64,000 nucleotides of DNA from Turnera subulata (Eukaryota; Streptophyta; Magnoliopsida; Malpighiales; Passifloraceae), in NCBI GenBank assembly GCA_028386065.3, contig JAKUCV010003152.1:3774-67773 (forward strand). The letters are read 5' to 3'. The notes beneath the pieces were generated by a model. It was not told the DNA's origin and did no database searches. It was given only the letters and a program-made list of their open reading frames with translations. The position numbers were made by a program, and so were the translations under genes. Of the stretch, positions 31,075 through 43,673 are shown piece by piece. Position 1 is the stretch's first letter. Each line of letters begins with the position of its first letter.

Positions 31075-34000
31075 TCAATGGAAAGTAGGCCCATCATCAA
31101 CTTCCTCCAGTTCAATCCCAACCTCAGCCAGCCTCTTGTCCTTGTACACATACCACTTAGCACAGGCCAAAAACAGCACCAAGTTTATGGAGCTCATAAT
31201 TGCCAATAGCCAGTAGAAATTGTAAAGCCTCCCTTTGTTCAGGTTATCTGCTAGCCATGGGTTCTTGTGCCCTGTCACCTTGTGGACTATAGTGACCAAT
31301 ACCGAGCTAAGGAAGAACCCAAGTGAGAGTGTACTCAAGAACAACCCAGTGCTCAAAGTCTTCATCCCTTTAGGACACTCCCTTAGGAAGAAATCAAGCT
31401 GACCAATGTAAGTGAACGCTTCACCAAACCCAACAAAGAAGAACTGAGGAACCAGCCAGAACACACTCATGGGGATCTGTCCCTTCGGATCGTTGGTGAA
31501 GCCATGGTCTTGTGCGTTCCTCAACCTCTTTAGCTCAACTAGAGCTGCTGACACCATCGAAACAATAGAGAAAAACAGGCCAATCCCTACTCTCTGGAGT
31601 GGGGTTAGGCCCTGTGGGTGTTGTTGGACTCTCCTTGCGATTGGGACAACGATACGGTCGTAAATTGGGACAGCGATTAGAATGCTGCCCACTAGGAAGA
31701 CTGTGAGGGATGCTGGTGGGATTTGGAAGCTTCCTCCAATGTGACGGTCCATGGTGGTGGCTTGTTGCACTGAGAATGTGGTCATTTGGGCGTGGATACT
31801 CCAAAACATTATAGTCGTGGCCCAAATTGGTAACATCCTGATAATCAATTTCACCTCCTCCACATCGGTTAGAGTTTGTAGGTTCCATTTGTTTGGTTTA
31901 GTCACTTCTGGATTCTTGATGGCAGCTTTGTCCAAGAAACTGCACCACAATAAAGAAAACCAATCATGTGTTAAGAGGGAATAACACGACAATAAATATG
32001 TTTTTTTGCTAAATAATTAATTAGAGCTAGTTATGGTTATGGACCTAGCAAATTGCAGCTGGTGGGCCGCATTAGATATATTTTCTTTCATTCTACATGA
32101 CATGCCAATCCAAAATTTGGGAGAAATATCTATATAAGAAGTATATAGTTACAAAATCATCATCAAATCATATGGTACGAATTGAAGAAGAAAAGACCAT
32201 GAATTATAATGTTCATGTATCACTATATCAAGTGGATGCTGAAGACAAAAACCGTGAGGATATAGACTCGGAGACAGAATAAAGCATGTCTAGCAAAAGA
32301 TGCCTCGTGATCTTTTAAATTTCTTCATCCCTAGATGGTAAAAATTTTATATACTGGTCGTATAATTAACATGCTTACATATGTTTTATATTTAAATACA
32401 TTATTTAGAATCTTCACGTTGGAAAGCTAAAATCCTGACTACTCCCGATTCAGATACTTGCTTGGGGTATGGAGATTCAGTGTCCAGGGACTATATATTG
32501 CCTTTACGTGGGTTTTAGGAAACGATAATATTCTTACTTAATTTGTTTCTCAAAAAAAAAAAAAAAAGAACTTGCATGTGTGAGACTAGTGCAGGATTCA
32601 ATTAACGGATCTAATTAATTTTAATTTGTGCTTTTTGCTAAAGTTGACACCCAAAAGGAGACTGGAGGCAGTTTTGTGGGCGAAGTTACACCAACCCACT
32701 TTGGCTAAGTAATTTAGAGCTAGAAGTTACACCAGCTAACACCTGAAGTTTAAACCAAGGCTTTTTTCTTGCCAGTATGAAAAAGAGAAGAAGAAAAGTA
32801 GGCTGTCAAATTGGAAGCTAGCTAGTTTTTGGAGTCTAATGTTTCAATTATTATTGTTAGACAAATTAAAAAAAAATGTTTTATAGGCAATCAACTACGC
32901 GGTGTTCCATTATTGATAGCTGAAAATCATGCGACTATGAAGCGTACGATAAACAAGAATAATACGACAAAAGTTTGTGCACTACATAACTAATTAAAAT
33001 ATCGATACATGCTTAAATTTATAAGGACTTAATTTACTTCTACTTCAAGGCTTAAAATATTGTCATATCCTATCCATCATGAGAACTGCAAAAGTTAAAA
33101 CATCGAGTGCACGTACTACTGATATATCTATCACCTCAGATCAGAAAAATGGAGAAATTATCACTATGGTTAATTAAGGGTAGTAAATATGATCATGCTT
33201 AATATTTTAACCTATTTGAACCCAAAAAAAAAGTAAGAAAAGAGAGTATATATATATGATTAATACTAACCTCAAGTACTTGCTACGGGGAAGTTTCTGC
33301 TTCTTCTTCTTGCTTCCCTCTTCAAGATCATCAACATTGTAAAAAGCTGAAGAATCTGATGGCTCTTCCACGCGCCTATTGTGCCAAGCTGCCACAAAAA
33401 CTGCAGCAATCTGGGTTAAAGGACTCCCTGCAAGTTTCTTGAACCTGTACCGCCTTGTCCCGGAAAGGAACACAATCAGGCCTAGTACAATAGCACAGGC
33501 ACATATCCCATACCCCCATCTCCTCCCCAGGTTATCTTGTATGTAGACAAGAACTGTCACAGCAGCAAGTGAGCCTAGGTTTATCAGGAAGAAGAACCAG
33601 CTGAAGAATCTGTTCATCTGCTTCCTCTCAGTTTGGTCTGACTCATCAAACTGGTCTGAACCAAAACCTGAGACACTGGATTTGACTCCTCCTGTTCCTA
33701 GAGCGAGGAGGTATAGTGCCAAGTAGAGCACACCCAGTTGCTTCCCATCAGCTTGGATGCAGTTGTTGTCAACGCATTTTGGTGGCCTAAGGCCTGGGAT
33801 TATGGTGGAGATAGTCAAGATCGTGACTCCCTGATTGCCAAAAGAATCAACCAAGAGAGGGAAATAGTATTAATATGTGGTAGAAGAAAAAAAAAATGAA
33901 CTGTGTATATATTACTTTTTGAGACTGAAAAAAGAGAAGCCGCACAAAAATAAAGTTAAAAAGTTGGCATATATTGACCACAAAGATTTATGGGAAAAAG

Positions 34001-34654
34001 AAGATATTAATGCATGTTATTGCACTTTCAAAACAAAGCAGACCATGTGTGTATATTAACTTCAACTGTTTTTGATGGCCACTCATAAATTGGAAAGAGA
34101 TACAGGTAGGCGTGATTAGCACTCACCATTGCCTGAACTGTGGCGAAGATGGCTATGTTCAGGTACCTGTAACAAGATGGGAAGAAAGACAGGAAGAAAA
34201 TGAGTTTTGATGGATTTGATAGGAGAGAAAGAGGAGACAGCAAACAACAAGTGTCAAGAAACTGAACAAACCTTCCAAGGAAGGTGTCAGCAATAAATCC
34301 ACCAAGCAAGCACAACATGAAAGATGTTCCAAGGAAGTTGGTCACAGTATTGGCTGCTGTAGCATTCCCAACATGCATAGTATCAGTCATGTAAGTCACC
34401 AAGTTAAAGGCAACACCTAGTGTTGTTAGCCTCTCACATGCCTCACCACCTGTCATCACAAAAATGAAATGCATAAGGATCGAAGAAGAAGAAGATAATC
34501 ATATAAGTTGTGTAAGGGGAAAATGATGGGTTGGATAAGGACCTAGGATCATGGCGGAGCTGATCCAGCCGCCGGTCTTGGACCGATCGGCGGGGCGGCC
34601 TTTGTAGTCCCAGGCATCAGGGAGTGTTTTGCCTTGTGTCTCAGGGAGGCTCAT
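31075..34654 (-). CDS. NPF6.3: NRT1/PTR family 6.3-type nitrate transporter, copy B (His type)
   Basis: This encodes a 584-aa transporter, a tandem paralogue of the gene at 18535-23336 with the same five-exon plan: 34654-34543, 34449-34272, 34166-34127, 33830-33271 and 31939-31075. The start MSLPETQGKTLPDAWDYKGR closely resembles the N terminus of Arabidopsis NRT1.1/CHL1. EACERL, KSSVSGFGSDQFD and VGFGEAFTYIGQLDFF are present. The nitrate-binding His356 of NRT1.1 is kept as His346 (FWSIHAQMTTFSV). The phospho-switch Thr101 is Asn100 (RYLNIAIFATVQAM, on the 40-nt exon 3). Known NRT1.1 is a dual-affinity nitrate transporter and sensor at the plasma membrane. Nitrate transport here is inferred. 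Without the Thr, dual-affinity switching by that phosphorylation would not be possible in this copy. Confidence 0.93.
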
Positions 34655-34760
34655 GATTTTGTTTGTAAATGTAGAGGAGGGGTGTATGTATAGGGTAGAC
34701 AAAGAATATTCAGAGAACAACTTTGTTGCACGATGGTGGCTAGCCAAAGGATGCGAACCC

Positions 34761-34770
34761 GTTTATATAG
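34761..34770 (-). promoter_or_regulatory. TATA box of NPF6 copy B
   Basis: CTATATAAAC on the minus strand lies about 107 bases upstream of the ATG at 34654. Confidence 0.6.
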
Positions 34771-35621
34771 TGGCAGACTGGGGGACCTTAGGTTATAAAA
34801 AAATACCATGTAAAATAGTATGATGGATAGAGTGACAGATGTCAGCTGGTTTAGGTTGTTCATAAGATTGTTTAATTGTGGCAAAGGTAATTTGCAGGTC
34901 ACGATATTCTTAATTGTCAAATTTGGATTCTGAAACAGTTGGAACAGTAAAAAGGTTTAAAGTGATCGATCTCTTCGTAGCTAATTCCAGTGTTTACTTG
35001 AACCCAGCCACCTGTTCGGTTTTGGATGGGATACAAAAGATATTTTTAGAGTAATTTTTGTTGAGTGTGCTAAGATTTACTACAGAGTACACAAATGTGA
35101 AGAAGAGCAAAGCACTATATTCCTGATCTGTAGTAGGAGAAAAATGAATGGAGTCCTTACTCTTTGTAGGTGTGGAGGTTATACTTACAAAAAGAGTTTG
35201 TATATCTATACTAATATTGGGAAGAAAAGTTTTAGAAAGCAGATTTGGCAAGATTTATCTGTCGAAGTATTATAAACATTAAGCAATTCCTATTGTGATC
35301 ATTGCATACCATAGGTAAGTATAGGAAACCAACCCTTGATATCGATTATGATATTTACTAATACGCATGCTACCTGATATATATGTATTGAGTATTGTAA
35401 TAGTTTTTTTTCCATAACTATTGTGTTGAATTAATCTTTTGCAGGAATTTATTCCCAACACCACCAATACTTCTTTATGTGTCTCTTGCTCAAAATTAAA
35501 TGACTTTTCATAAATTGCATGAATCTTTTGCGCATTTCAAATTCTTTAAGAAGTAAAATTATATTATTATTCTATGGATTTTATAATTGTCTATATATAT
35601 ATATTATTATAGTAGAGTATA

Positions 35622-35626
<5 letters not shown>

Positions 35627-35656
<30 letters not shown>
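35627..35656. repeat. AT dinucleotide microsatellite
   Basis: This is a run of about 15 AT units directly left of the micro-insertion at 35655-35697. Confidence 0.85.
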
Positions 35657-35658
<2 letters not shown>

Positions 35659-35697
35659 TAAAGCGGTTAGCATAAAAAAAAAAAATCCTAAAGCGGT
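35655..35697 (+). mobile_element. Micro-insertion (TAGCAT-An)
   Basis: ATCCTAAAGCGGT at 35655-35667 and 35685-35697 flanks TAGCAT plus eleven A. Confidence 0.75.
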
Positions 35698-36087
35698 GGT
35701 TTTATGATGTAATTATTCAAAATTTACTAAATTTTATCATAATCAGAATTATATTATCGTTTAAATGACAATACTGGATTGAAAATGATATGAGTTAATC
35801 AAGATGGTGCGGGGACCAGTTTGGAAAACTAGCAACCGAATTCTAATTCTAGCAGAATGATAACAGTGTTAACTTATTAGAAAGAGTCAGTATCTTATCA
35901 GGATGAAACTTGTCCTCTCTAATTACATCCCTATCTTATTATGACCTCTCTCAATATAGCAAGAAAAAAAATACATGTAATTTTATATGACACATTAATT
36001 GTTCCTATTACAGAATTGTTAAACCAACTCCAAATATGAATCACGGCAAAAATTATATTGCCAAAAGCTAACTTCCAACGTGCAATA

Positions 36088-36136
36088 AACTCTTGTATGG
36101 TTTATATATATATATAAAAAAAACTCTTGTATGGTT
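36088..36136 (+). mobile_element. Micro-insertion (TA-repeat plus A-run)
   Basis: AACTCTTGTATGGTT at 36088-36102 and 36122-36136 flanks 19 bases made of TA units ending in an A-run. Confidence 0.65.
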
Positions 36137-36208
36137 AATGATGTTTGATTAAAACCAATTCTTAGAACTTTTTTTTTTTTGAAATGAGCTAACCTAGCTT
36201 TGTCAGAG

Positions 36209-36325
36209 CAAAACATCAAAGCCAAAGTTAAATGAAGCAAATTATAATGATTCTAATTATTTTTTTAATACAGAAAACATCAATGCTAAAGTTAAATGAA
36301 ACAAATTATGATGATTCTGATTCTC
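36209..36325. repeat. Tandem duplication, 64-bp period
   Basis: AAAACATCAAAGCCAAAGTT and following AAATGAAGCAAATTATAATG recur 64 bases later with a few substitutions. Confidence 0.8.
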
Positions 36326-38522
36326 TCAAGTCGTCCTCCAATGATTAAAGTATAACTTTTAGTTGATGCACTAAATTACTTTTCTATTCATTATACCGAC
36401 CTAAGAAACTTATTTAATGAGAAAGGAGAGAAAAAAAGAACCACGGTTAGCTAGATCAAGTAAATATTGCCCAGATGCTACTATCCAATTGTACACTTTA
36501 TATTTAAATAATTTGTGTTGAATTTGACCCTTCTTTACTTTGTCCTACATTTGAACTCCCTGGTTACTCCCTTCCCCAATCCAGTCCTTTGCTTTTTCTT
36601 TTTCTTTATTTTTCGCTGAAAAAATCCCTGGCCCCTCCTTTTACTTTGAACACTTAACAAAATAGTATATACTACAAAATACTAAATTGGAGTATATACT
36701 ATAGACTAGAGGACCCAAAAATGTATAGAATCAAGCTCCGCATTTAAATAGAAAGGCACAGGACATGCACGCGTAATGGATCCAACTTAATTTGGCAAAT
36801 CTACCATATGTCCATCACTTTCTATAAGGTTGTCCAAGGACCACCCAAGCTCCTACGTATCCTCAAATTGGAAGATTCCTTAACAGGCAACGCTAGTGGC
36901 TGATCAAAGCTCAGCTGCTAATTAAATTAACCAGACACATATTATTGTTGATTATGATTTTAATCCGACCTTTCCATTAGTAACGACCGATCAAAAAATG
37001 GCCTTTCCATGCATCGATAAGTGCATTCTTGCAACTTACACATTGAATTGTTCTTCCCATTGATTTTGCCATGCCACTGCTTATAGTGTGCGCATGCTTC
37101 TGCCCCGATCGAGAATTAATCAGTGTAGTCCATATTGAAACTCAATTAAGTTACAATTAACATAGAATTTATAATATGGAGATGTAGAGTGATAATGTTA
37201 CTGATATTTATTAATTTGGTTTATATATGTCGTACTAAAACAAAGTACAGTCGAGCATAAAGCCAATGTATATAGAATATACTTAATCACAGTTTCATCT
37301 GGAATTTTCTTGCACAAATCAACTACTCGTTTAAGGAGTGATCCATGTAGTGATTAGCAAGCTCAAATTAAGAAGAAAGCATGGTTCAAAACCAAGTGAA
37401 AATTATCTACGGTGAGACCTAGTTAATAATTTTACTCCTAAAACTAGAATTTACTAACAGACCATATAAAACGAATGGGGACACTTTTGTGGATGCACCG
37501 AGTAAATGATTACTACACAAAGCGAAAGATACTTTGCTTGACTATGCAAAAAGAGGACACAAAATCCAATTACACCTCCACAGGTATTAACTAGGGAGCT
37601 TTGCAATCTAGCTGTTGGTGGTAAGTATTACATATTAGCAAAGTACATAGAAAGTGAGAATTTGCCGGCTCCAACCTGGAAAAAGAAAGGGGAAAAACAA
37701 AACTATGACGATGTTGATAATTAAAGTAATAAGTCAACCCAAAATAGAATTGATGCATGGTTTTGAGCTAGCCCATTGGAGAAGGCTGACCCACCATTGA
37801 AACACGTGACAACTTCATGGCCTATGGGGCACAATTACCACCATTCAATTCTTTTTTCCACCTCTGCAAAGTGAAATAAAAATGGTGATTGATTGAGGGT
37901 TAGAGGTTGACATAAACTAATTTATAGCCCAAAGAAATTGTATAATATGAGAGATCTCATTTGAGTAGACTAAAACTTGGTCGGTCGTGTGTGGCGGACT
38001 ATAGCTAGCTAGCTATGTATGTATATATCCCCCTAATCGACAACCTTGTAGTTAATTTCTTATTCTGATTCCTACATGTCAGTTTTTGGTTATAAAAAAC
38101 TGCAAACAAAAAATATGGAAATTATTGGTTGCCTTCTCACGAAACAGTGGATCTATTATTACATTAATGTGTGACGGATAGGATCAAGATTCAAGAATAT
38201 TTCCCAAGGTACTCCTTCAGGATCTCCAAGAGGCATTCCTCCAGACAAGACATGCTGACATGAACAAACAAGTGGCTGGATTATAGCTGTTTAAAATGCA
38301 TAGAAATGACTATACTAATGAATCATTGATTCACTTGGTTTCTCACCCGAAGACTGCACATATAATGGAAGAGAGAGAGAGAGATGGAGGATATATATGG
38401 GAACAAAAACTCACAAGTCATAGTACTAAAATAAAATGTATATGCAAGAACAAAAATTTTTTGGGTTTGGTAGGCCAACTTATATTATGCAAGAAAATAG
38501 TGGTGGTCGTCAATCCTCGGTT

Positions 38523-38569
38523 ATATCCATTTATCTTTTTTATGCTAATTAAATGGATATCCATTTATC
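38523..38569 (-). mobile_element. Micro-insertion (TTAGCATA-An end)
   Basis: ATATCCATTTATC at 38523-38535 and 38557-38569 flanks 21 bases starting with a T-run. Read on the minus strand the insert ends AATTAGCATAAAAAA, the same end motif as the inserts at 35668 and 54932. Confidence 0.72.
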
Positions 38570-41500
38570 GTGAGGATATTTTGATATATATTTTCGAATG
38601 ATGATAACCTATGAGCTTGGGTCATGGGCGGCTATGGATCTCTTATATGTCAAATTTGTAGCCAGAGAAAGGAAGAGACGAACTGCTCGATCCCTTAATT
38701 TGGTTCTAATATTAATGTCGGTGGAAACCCAATAACTCATCATTTGCCACGCGTAATATGTTAAGTGTTAATTAATCAACTTATCGTGTTTAATTTGGCT
38801 TTTTTCTTTTGATGATATTGCCTTTTGTTGACAAGCAAAAGATGTTTTCTGGTGTTTTTCTGGTTAAATAATTCACTAGCTTGAAGACATGTGAAACATT
38901 TAGTCGACTAGCCTCCATATGTACAAGTTTAAAACTAGACCTTTTTATGCTGACTTGTATGTCTACACTTTATGCTTTGTGCTTTTTGCCATGAAAAGTT
39001 TAAAGGGATAACTTACTTGTTTCTGTCAGGAGATTGAAAATGTTCAATATGCAGCATATTACATGTGGCGTGGTAGCCCAATTTATGTCCATGATTCTGA
39101 CTTCTTACATGTATACTCATCTTTTAGATTATTTTTTAAGGTTTTAAGAACCATATATATATCTCCATGTCTAGATGATGATATAGATTGAAATATTGAT
39201 CAGATGGAAGCATCATTAAACTCGATCTCGTATATGTTTATCGGACGCTGATATCATGAAGAAGATATATCAATCAATAGTGGATATATCTTACAAATCC
39301 AACAATTTTATGCCTAAATATTTCTCAAACTCTACAAAAAAAAATTGAAGCCTACAAATTAGACATCTAAACCAAGCGGTACCCAATCACGGGTTAGGCT
39401 GTTGCGTCACTGTGTGAAATATTTGATACCTAACGGGTACATCGTGTATATTAGTCAGCAAGCATAAGATATGCACAAGTGCAAGGAGCGTTTCAACTCT
39501 AGAGAGACAAAGAAGGATATGCAAAGGTCTATCCAAATTGTGGTATATTCTCTAGCTATAGACCTTATCATAAGTAAGTTGAATACATGCGCGAGGGTGC
39601 TTAGTGCTTACAAAACCATGACATATAATGAAAAATGTGCTAGCAACATTTTTGCATAGTTAAGTCACAAAGTCAGATGATTGATAGAGAATATAAAAAC
39701 CCCACTTTGCTTTTGGAAAAATCATTGGCAAAAGTAAGTACTCACAAGTGTTTCTTGTCTTGAGTGTACAGAATAATTAAACAGAAAGAAAAAATGTCCT
39801 TCAAAAATTAAGAAAAGGGCGTTAGAAACAATTAACGCGACAACTGGTTTACACAACACAATAATTAATATAATTTACTATTATTAGTAGTCACTAGATT
39901 GATTAATATTCGCTTGTTCGAATTTCAAAAATGTTTTTAGAATTTTTTCAGTGTGCAAGCAAGCAACAGAACATGGAGCAAGTTCCAATCCTGCCGGGGA
40001 TTCTACAATTTTAGCGGTGTCACATGCGGCTTCTTGTCTTTGTGTCCCTCAATTTTCTCATATTCCTTTAATTTACATTGTTTTTCAGATAATGCCAAAG
40101 TGGAGATAGCTTTCCTTTGGCTATATGTTTATGGAATCTAAAGTCACCCTAACTTTTCTTTATAAGAAATCAGGCCTAACTTAACTTCATAAGAAATCAG
40201 CCTAACTTTTGATGTATAAGGGATTCTTATGCTAAATATCTAACAATGAGATCATGATTACCTTTAATGCTTTTTGAACATTATCAGCTCAAATCATGAC
40301 AGCACCTATCAGATAACAAAATGAAAAATAAACTTATATGAACGAAATGAGAACATGCATGAGCTAGCAGCTATAACTTTTTTTTTTCTATCAAAACAAA
40401 AAATGAGCGTTTATGTATTATGGTACACAAGTGACGATTTGAACAGTAATACAGATAAACATAAAAATTGTATTTGAACAAAGATGGAGATAAACACTAT
40501 ATCCAAATACATTTGAGCAACGATTTTGTAGGAGATGTGTCTGCCTGTTTCAGCGTACAGTTTTTTCACGAAATGGTATGATTGCGGCAATTCAACGGCA
40601 ATGGCTCAACCAAAAAGAATTCATCAAAAGAAAGTTATATTTTTACCTAATAATTTTTTCTTGTCGAAAAGGAAAAAAAAATTGAATGAAAAATATGGGT
40701 GAACAATAGTTGAAACTCACTGAAGCCATAGGAAAAAAGGGCGCAATAACAACGGATCAAATTTTATTGCATAAGTGGAAATATTTTTGTGGAAGAAAAA
40801 AGTGAGAATATTTTACTTGTCAAAAGAGAAAAGTAAATAATGGCCTATATGTGTAGACAATAATGGCGGATACTTAGACATTAGTACAACTTTAGAGAGA
40901 AAAAAAATCTACTAGGGTGGATGTACCAGGGCTCATGGATCACAAAAATGAATAAAGAAATGGCAAAAGTGGATATACCTGCCATGACTTTGCATCCCCC
41001 CAACTCTGGAGGAGGTTATAACCAGGGAAGATTCAGTCTGACCAAAGGGTTAGCGACATATGCATTTATTTCTTCCTCAATAATGTCATTATTAAAATCT
41101 GTAGGAATATGGCTAGTCAATCTTTTGACATTTTTCTTCAATCATTCTATGCCAAGAGAAAAAAAAAAAAAGAAGAGAACATACAGTGCCCTGGCAATGA
41201 AACAACCATAGCTGAGTTTCAGATTATTTAATCAGCATAAAACAAGCATGTATTGTAAACATGCAAGGGATGCTTAATAGTGTGCCACGAGGGGGTTTAC
41301 TCGTTCTTTGGATAAACACACACACCTGCATAATTAAGAAGGAATATATATGAAAGCTATAATAAACCCAACAAAGAAGAGAAAGGGAATATGAAAGCTG
41401 GCTTAGGGAAGCATGACAATATTGTTTAAATTTTAACACATGACCACCATACACCTTGGAACAAATCAAGAGGAGACATGGGTATGTGGGGTTAAATTAA

Positions 41501-41952
41501 AAGAAAAATATCTAGGCTTTGATGTATTTCCATGTGAGGGGAAAGCTTGGTGTAATCTTCTTCTTCCGAGTTTTCACTTCACAAAACCTGATGACCCCAT
41601 GAAGTCACAGGTTGGTTATATTGGTTAAATTATAATGCCAATGAGTTTCCCTTTCAGGGTACAGCTATAATATTTGATATGGAATCATATGTTTATTGAT
41701 ATGATCAATCTCGATTATGGACTTCACAGCTGTGAAATCACATGTGTTTGTGTGATCAATATCGATTCCTCACTTCACGTTAGTTGCATATATCAATTTG
41801 GCAATTAAGAATGGCATTGTCATTGCCCCATATTGTCTTATCATCCTTGTTTTTTCAAAAGTGATATCAATGTTCAAGATATCTTAATATTAATTTTTCC
41901 AATGCCTTTTGGAAGTGGTGGAAGATTGCGATACTCTTTTTCTTCTTTCTTT

Positions 41953-42004
41953 GAAACCACCATTGCTTCCATTAAAAAAAAAAAAAAAGAAACCACCATT
42001 GCTT
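41953..42004 (+). mobile_element. Micro-insertion (CCATT-An)
   Basis: GAAACCACCATTGCTT at 41953-41968 and 41989-42004 flanks CCATT plus fifteen A. Confidence 0.8.
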
Positions 42005-42512
42005 GCTATATTGACTGGATTTTTGGAGCAGTTTTCTTCGTTTTTCTTTTTTTTTTTTTATTTTCGGTTGATAATCTGCTTCTGTCTTTTTTGAGCAGGT
42101 TTTTTTAGTTGCATTGCTTGGGTGCAAGTATGCAGGCCGTTATGTAAGCCCAATGGCCAGGACAGCCTTGAGTGGAGAAGAATAGAGAGCTTTTTGGGCT
42201 TCCATGACTCATTTGTTTGATGGGCTGCTTCCAGCCCAATTTTGTTTTGTGGATGAAGATGTTAAAGTATCATGAGCGGGTCCATGGAAAGAGTTCTGTG
42301 GAAGCTAGGCCCATTAACAGCGCTAATCCTGATCGAGGCCATGTTTGCGATACGGGCCGGGGATTATAGGATGTGGTCCAAAACGTAATCACTCGGCGAA
42401 AATGTGTCATGGATGCCCAAATTATTTGGGGTTGTCACATTATAATGATATGTGCAGCTGCTGATATAATAAAACATTTTTTTGGGTTGTCACATTATTT
42501 TGTGCATAATAA

Positions 42513-42554
42513 AAGCTAGTGATATTTTCATCTAAAAAAAAAAGCAAGTGATAT
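42513..42554 (+). mobile_element. Micro-insertion (TTTCATCT-An)
   Basis: AAGCTAGTGATAT (42513-42525) and AAGCAAGTGATAT (42542-42554) differ by one base and flank TTTCATCT plus an A-run. Confidence 0.6.
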
Positions 42555-42573
42555 AATAATCGGATTTGCAAAT

Positions 42574-42617
42574 ATGTAAGATCTTTTTTTTTCATTTTTG
42601 CGCATAATGTAAGATCT
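42574..42617 (-). mobile_element. Micro-insertion next to the previous one
   Basis: ATGTAAGATCT at 42574-42584 and 42607-42617 flanks 22 bases beginning with a T-run. Two such events lie within 110 bases. Confidence 0.6.
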
Positions 42618-43166
42618 AATAAGATGAGCAAAGAAGTGATTATTGCCATTTAGAGAACAAGAAAAGCTCCTACACAATCTACATGACACAAACCTATCCA
42701 ACCAGGGATAAAAAGACAGTACATGTTAAAAAAACAGGGCCAATGTTGCTGACTTGGAAATAAACCTGGTCGCACACTTGGCTATACTGCGTATAGTGGA
42801 TGAATCTTTTACAATGGGAATGTTTTGTGTATATAAGAACTCAAATTGGCATCAAGTCGCTTACACTTGGACAAAATTAGTGTACATTCGTACTTTATAT
42901 GTAATCAAGTCATATAGATCTTCATAGATGATAGAACAATTCAAATTAGTAAACAACCGAATGAATGCACTGCGATAGTGAGTTACACATTACAATTGAA
43001 GTACAATGAGAAATGTAGTCACGGATAGTCAGCTCACTATATATTATTGAACAATTGCGAGGGGTGAGGGAAAAAAAGAACACACAAAAGCAAAACCACA
43101 AGAAATCAAAGTAAACAGTTCCACAAAGACAGATCAGTTCATAGTTTGCAACTACGAGAATAATGC

Positions 43167-43574
43167 CTAAGCACAAATGAAATCAGATGGGAGCTTCTTG
43201 CCACAGGTGTTGATTAGCAAGCTCAAAGAAATAGGAATGTTAATGTTGATGCCTAGAATGTTAGCTTTAATGGCAGTGCAAAGGCACACAGCTGCTTCAA
43301 GATCAAGCAGGCCTTGAAGCACAGAGCAGCAGGGATGGTCTGGTGGGTTTCCAACTTCTGCACCAACTGCACCATTGAGCAACTTGGCACATACACCCAG
43401 CTTCAAGGCATCTCTAGGGCAGCTTTTTCCAGTATTACTACTAGGGACTGGATTGGGTTTAGGATTTGGGAGGGGTACTTTTGGGGTGACACAAGTGGTG
43501 CACCCACTTGCAATGACAAACAAGAAAAGGTTGACAACAAGGAAAAGAGCAGCAGATGAACTCTTGGATTCCAT
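43167..43574 (-). CDS. Hybrid proline-rich protein with eight-cysteine motif (small)
   Basis: This encodes 135 aa from a single exon. It has a signal peptide (about 1-24, [20 protein letters not shown]), a short proline-rich linker ([14 protein letters not shown]) and a C-terminal eight-cysteine domain with order [36 protein letters not shown]. This is the DC2.15/14-kDa proline-rich class of lipid-transfer-like proteins, secreted to the cell wall. Exact function is unknown. The ATG at 43574 is chosen because the frame upstream has only a TTG. A TATA box (CTATAAAAC, minus strand, about 43665-43673) lies 90 bases upstream. Confidence 0.92.
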   Translation of the reverse strand: MESKSSSAALFLVVNLFLFVIASGCTTCVTPKVPLPNPKPNPVPSSNTGKSCPRDALKLGVCAKLLNGAVGAEVGNPPDHPCCSVLQGLLDLEAAVCLCTAIKANILGININIPISLSLLINTCGKKLPSDFICA

Positions 43575-43663
43575 CTCTCTCAAATCAGAACCTAATTAAA
43601 GCAAGTGGCACAAGAGAGTTTTTATGTTCCTGGAAGTGCTGAGATTCGTAGCAGCATGCATGA

Positions 43664-43673
43664 GTTTTATAGA
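43664..43673 (-). promoter_or_regulatory. TATA box of the 43167-43574 gene
   Basis: CTATAAAAC on the minus strand lies about 90 bases upstream of the ATG. Confidence 0.6.

Larger units (their letters stand above)
34655..43166. other. Long intergenic region
   Basis: 8.5 kb of AT-rich sequence with no gene I can support. It contains an AT dinucleotide tract (35627-35656), a 64-bp tandem duplication (36209-36325) and six of the micro-insertions listed separately. I saw no tRNA gene and no known plant microRNA sequence. Confidence 0.5.

Noticed and set aside
41150..41185. AAGAGAA repeat around an A-run
   Set aside because: The repeat is short and A-rich; slippage explains it.
42430..42500. Direct repeat GGGTTGTCACATTAT with a T-run between the copies
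   Set aside because: The T-run abuts the right repeat, the wrong side for target-primed reverse transcription, so it was not counted among the micro-insertions.
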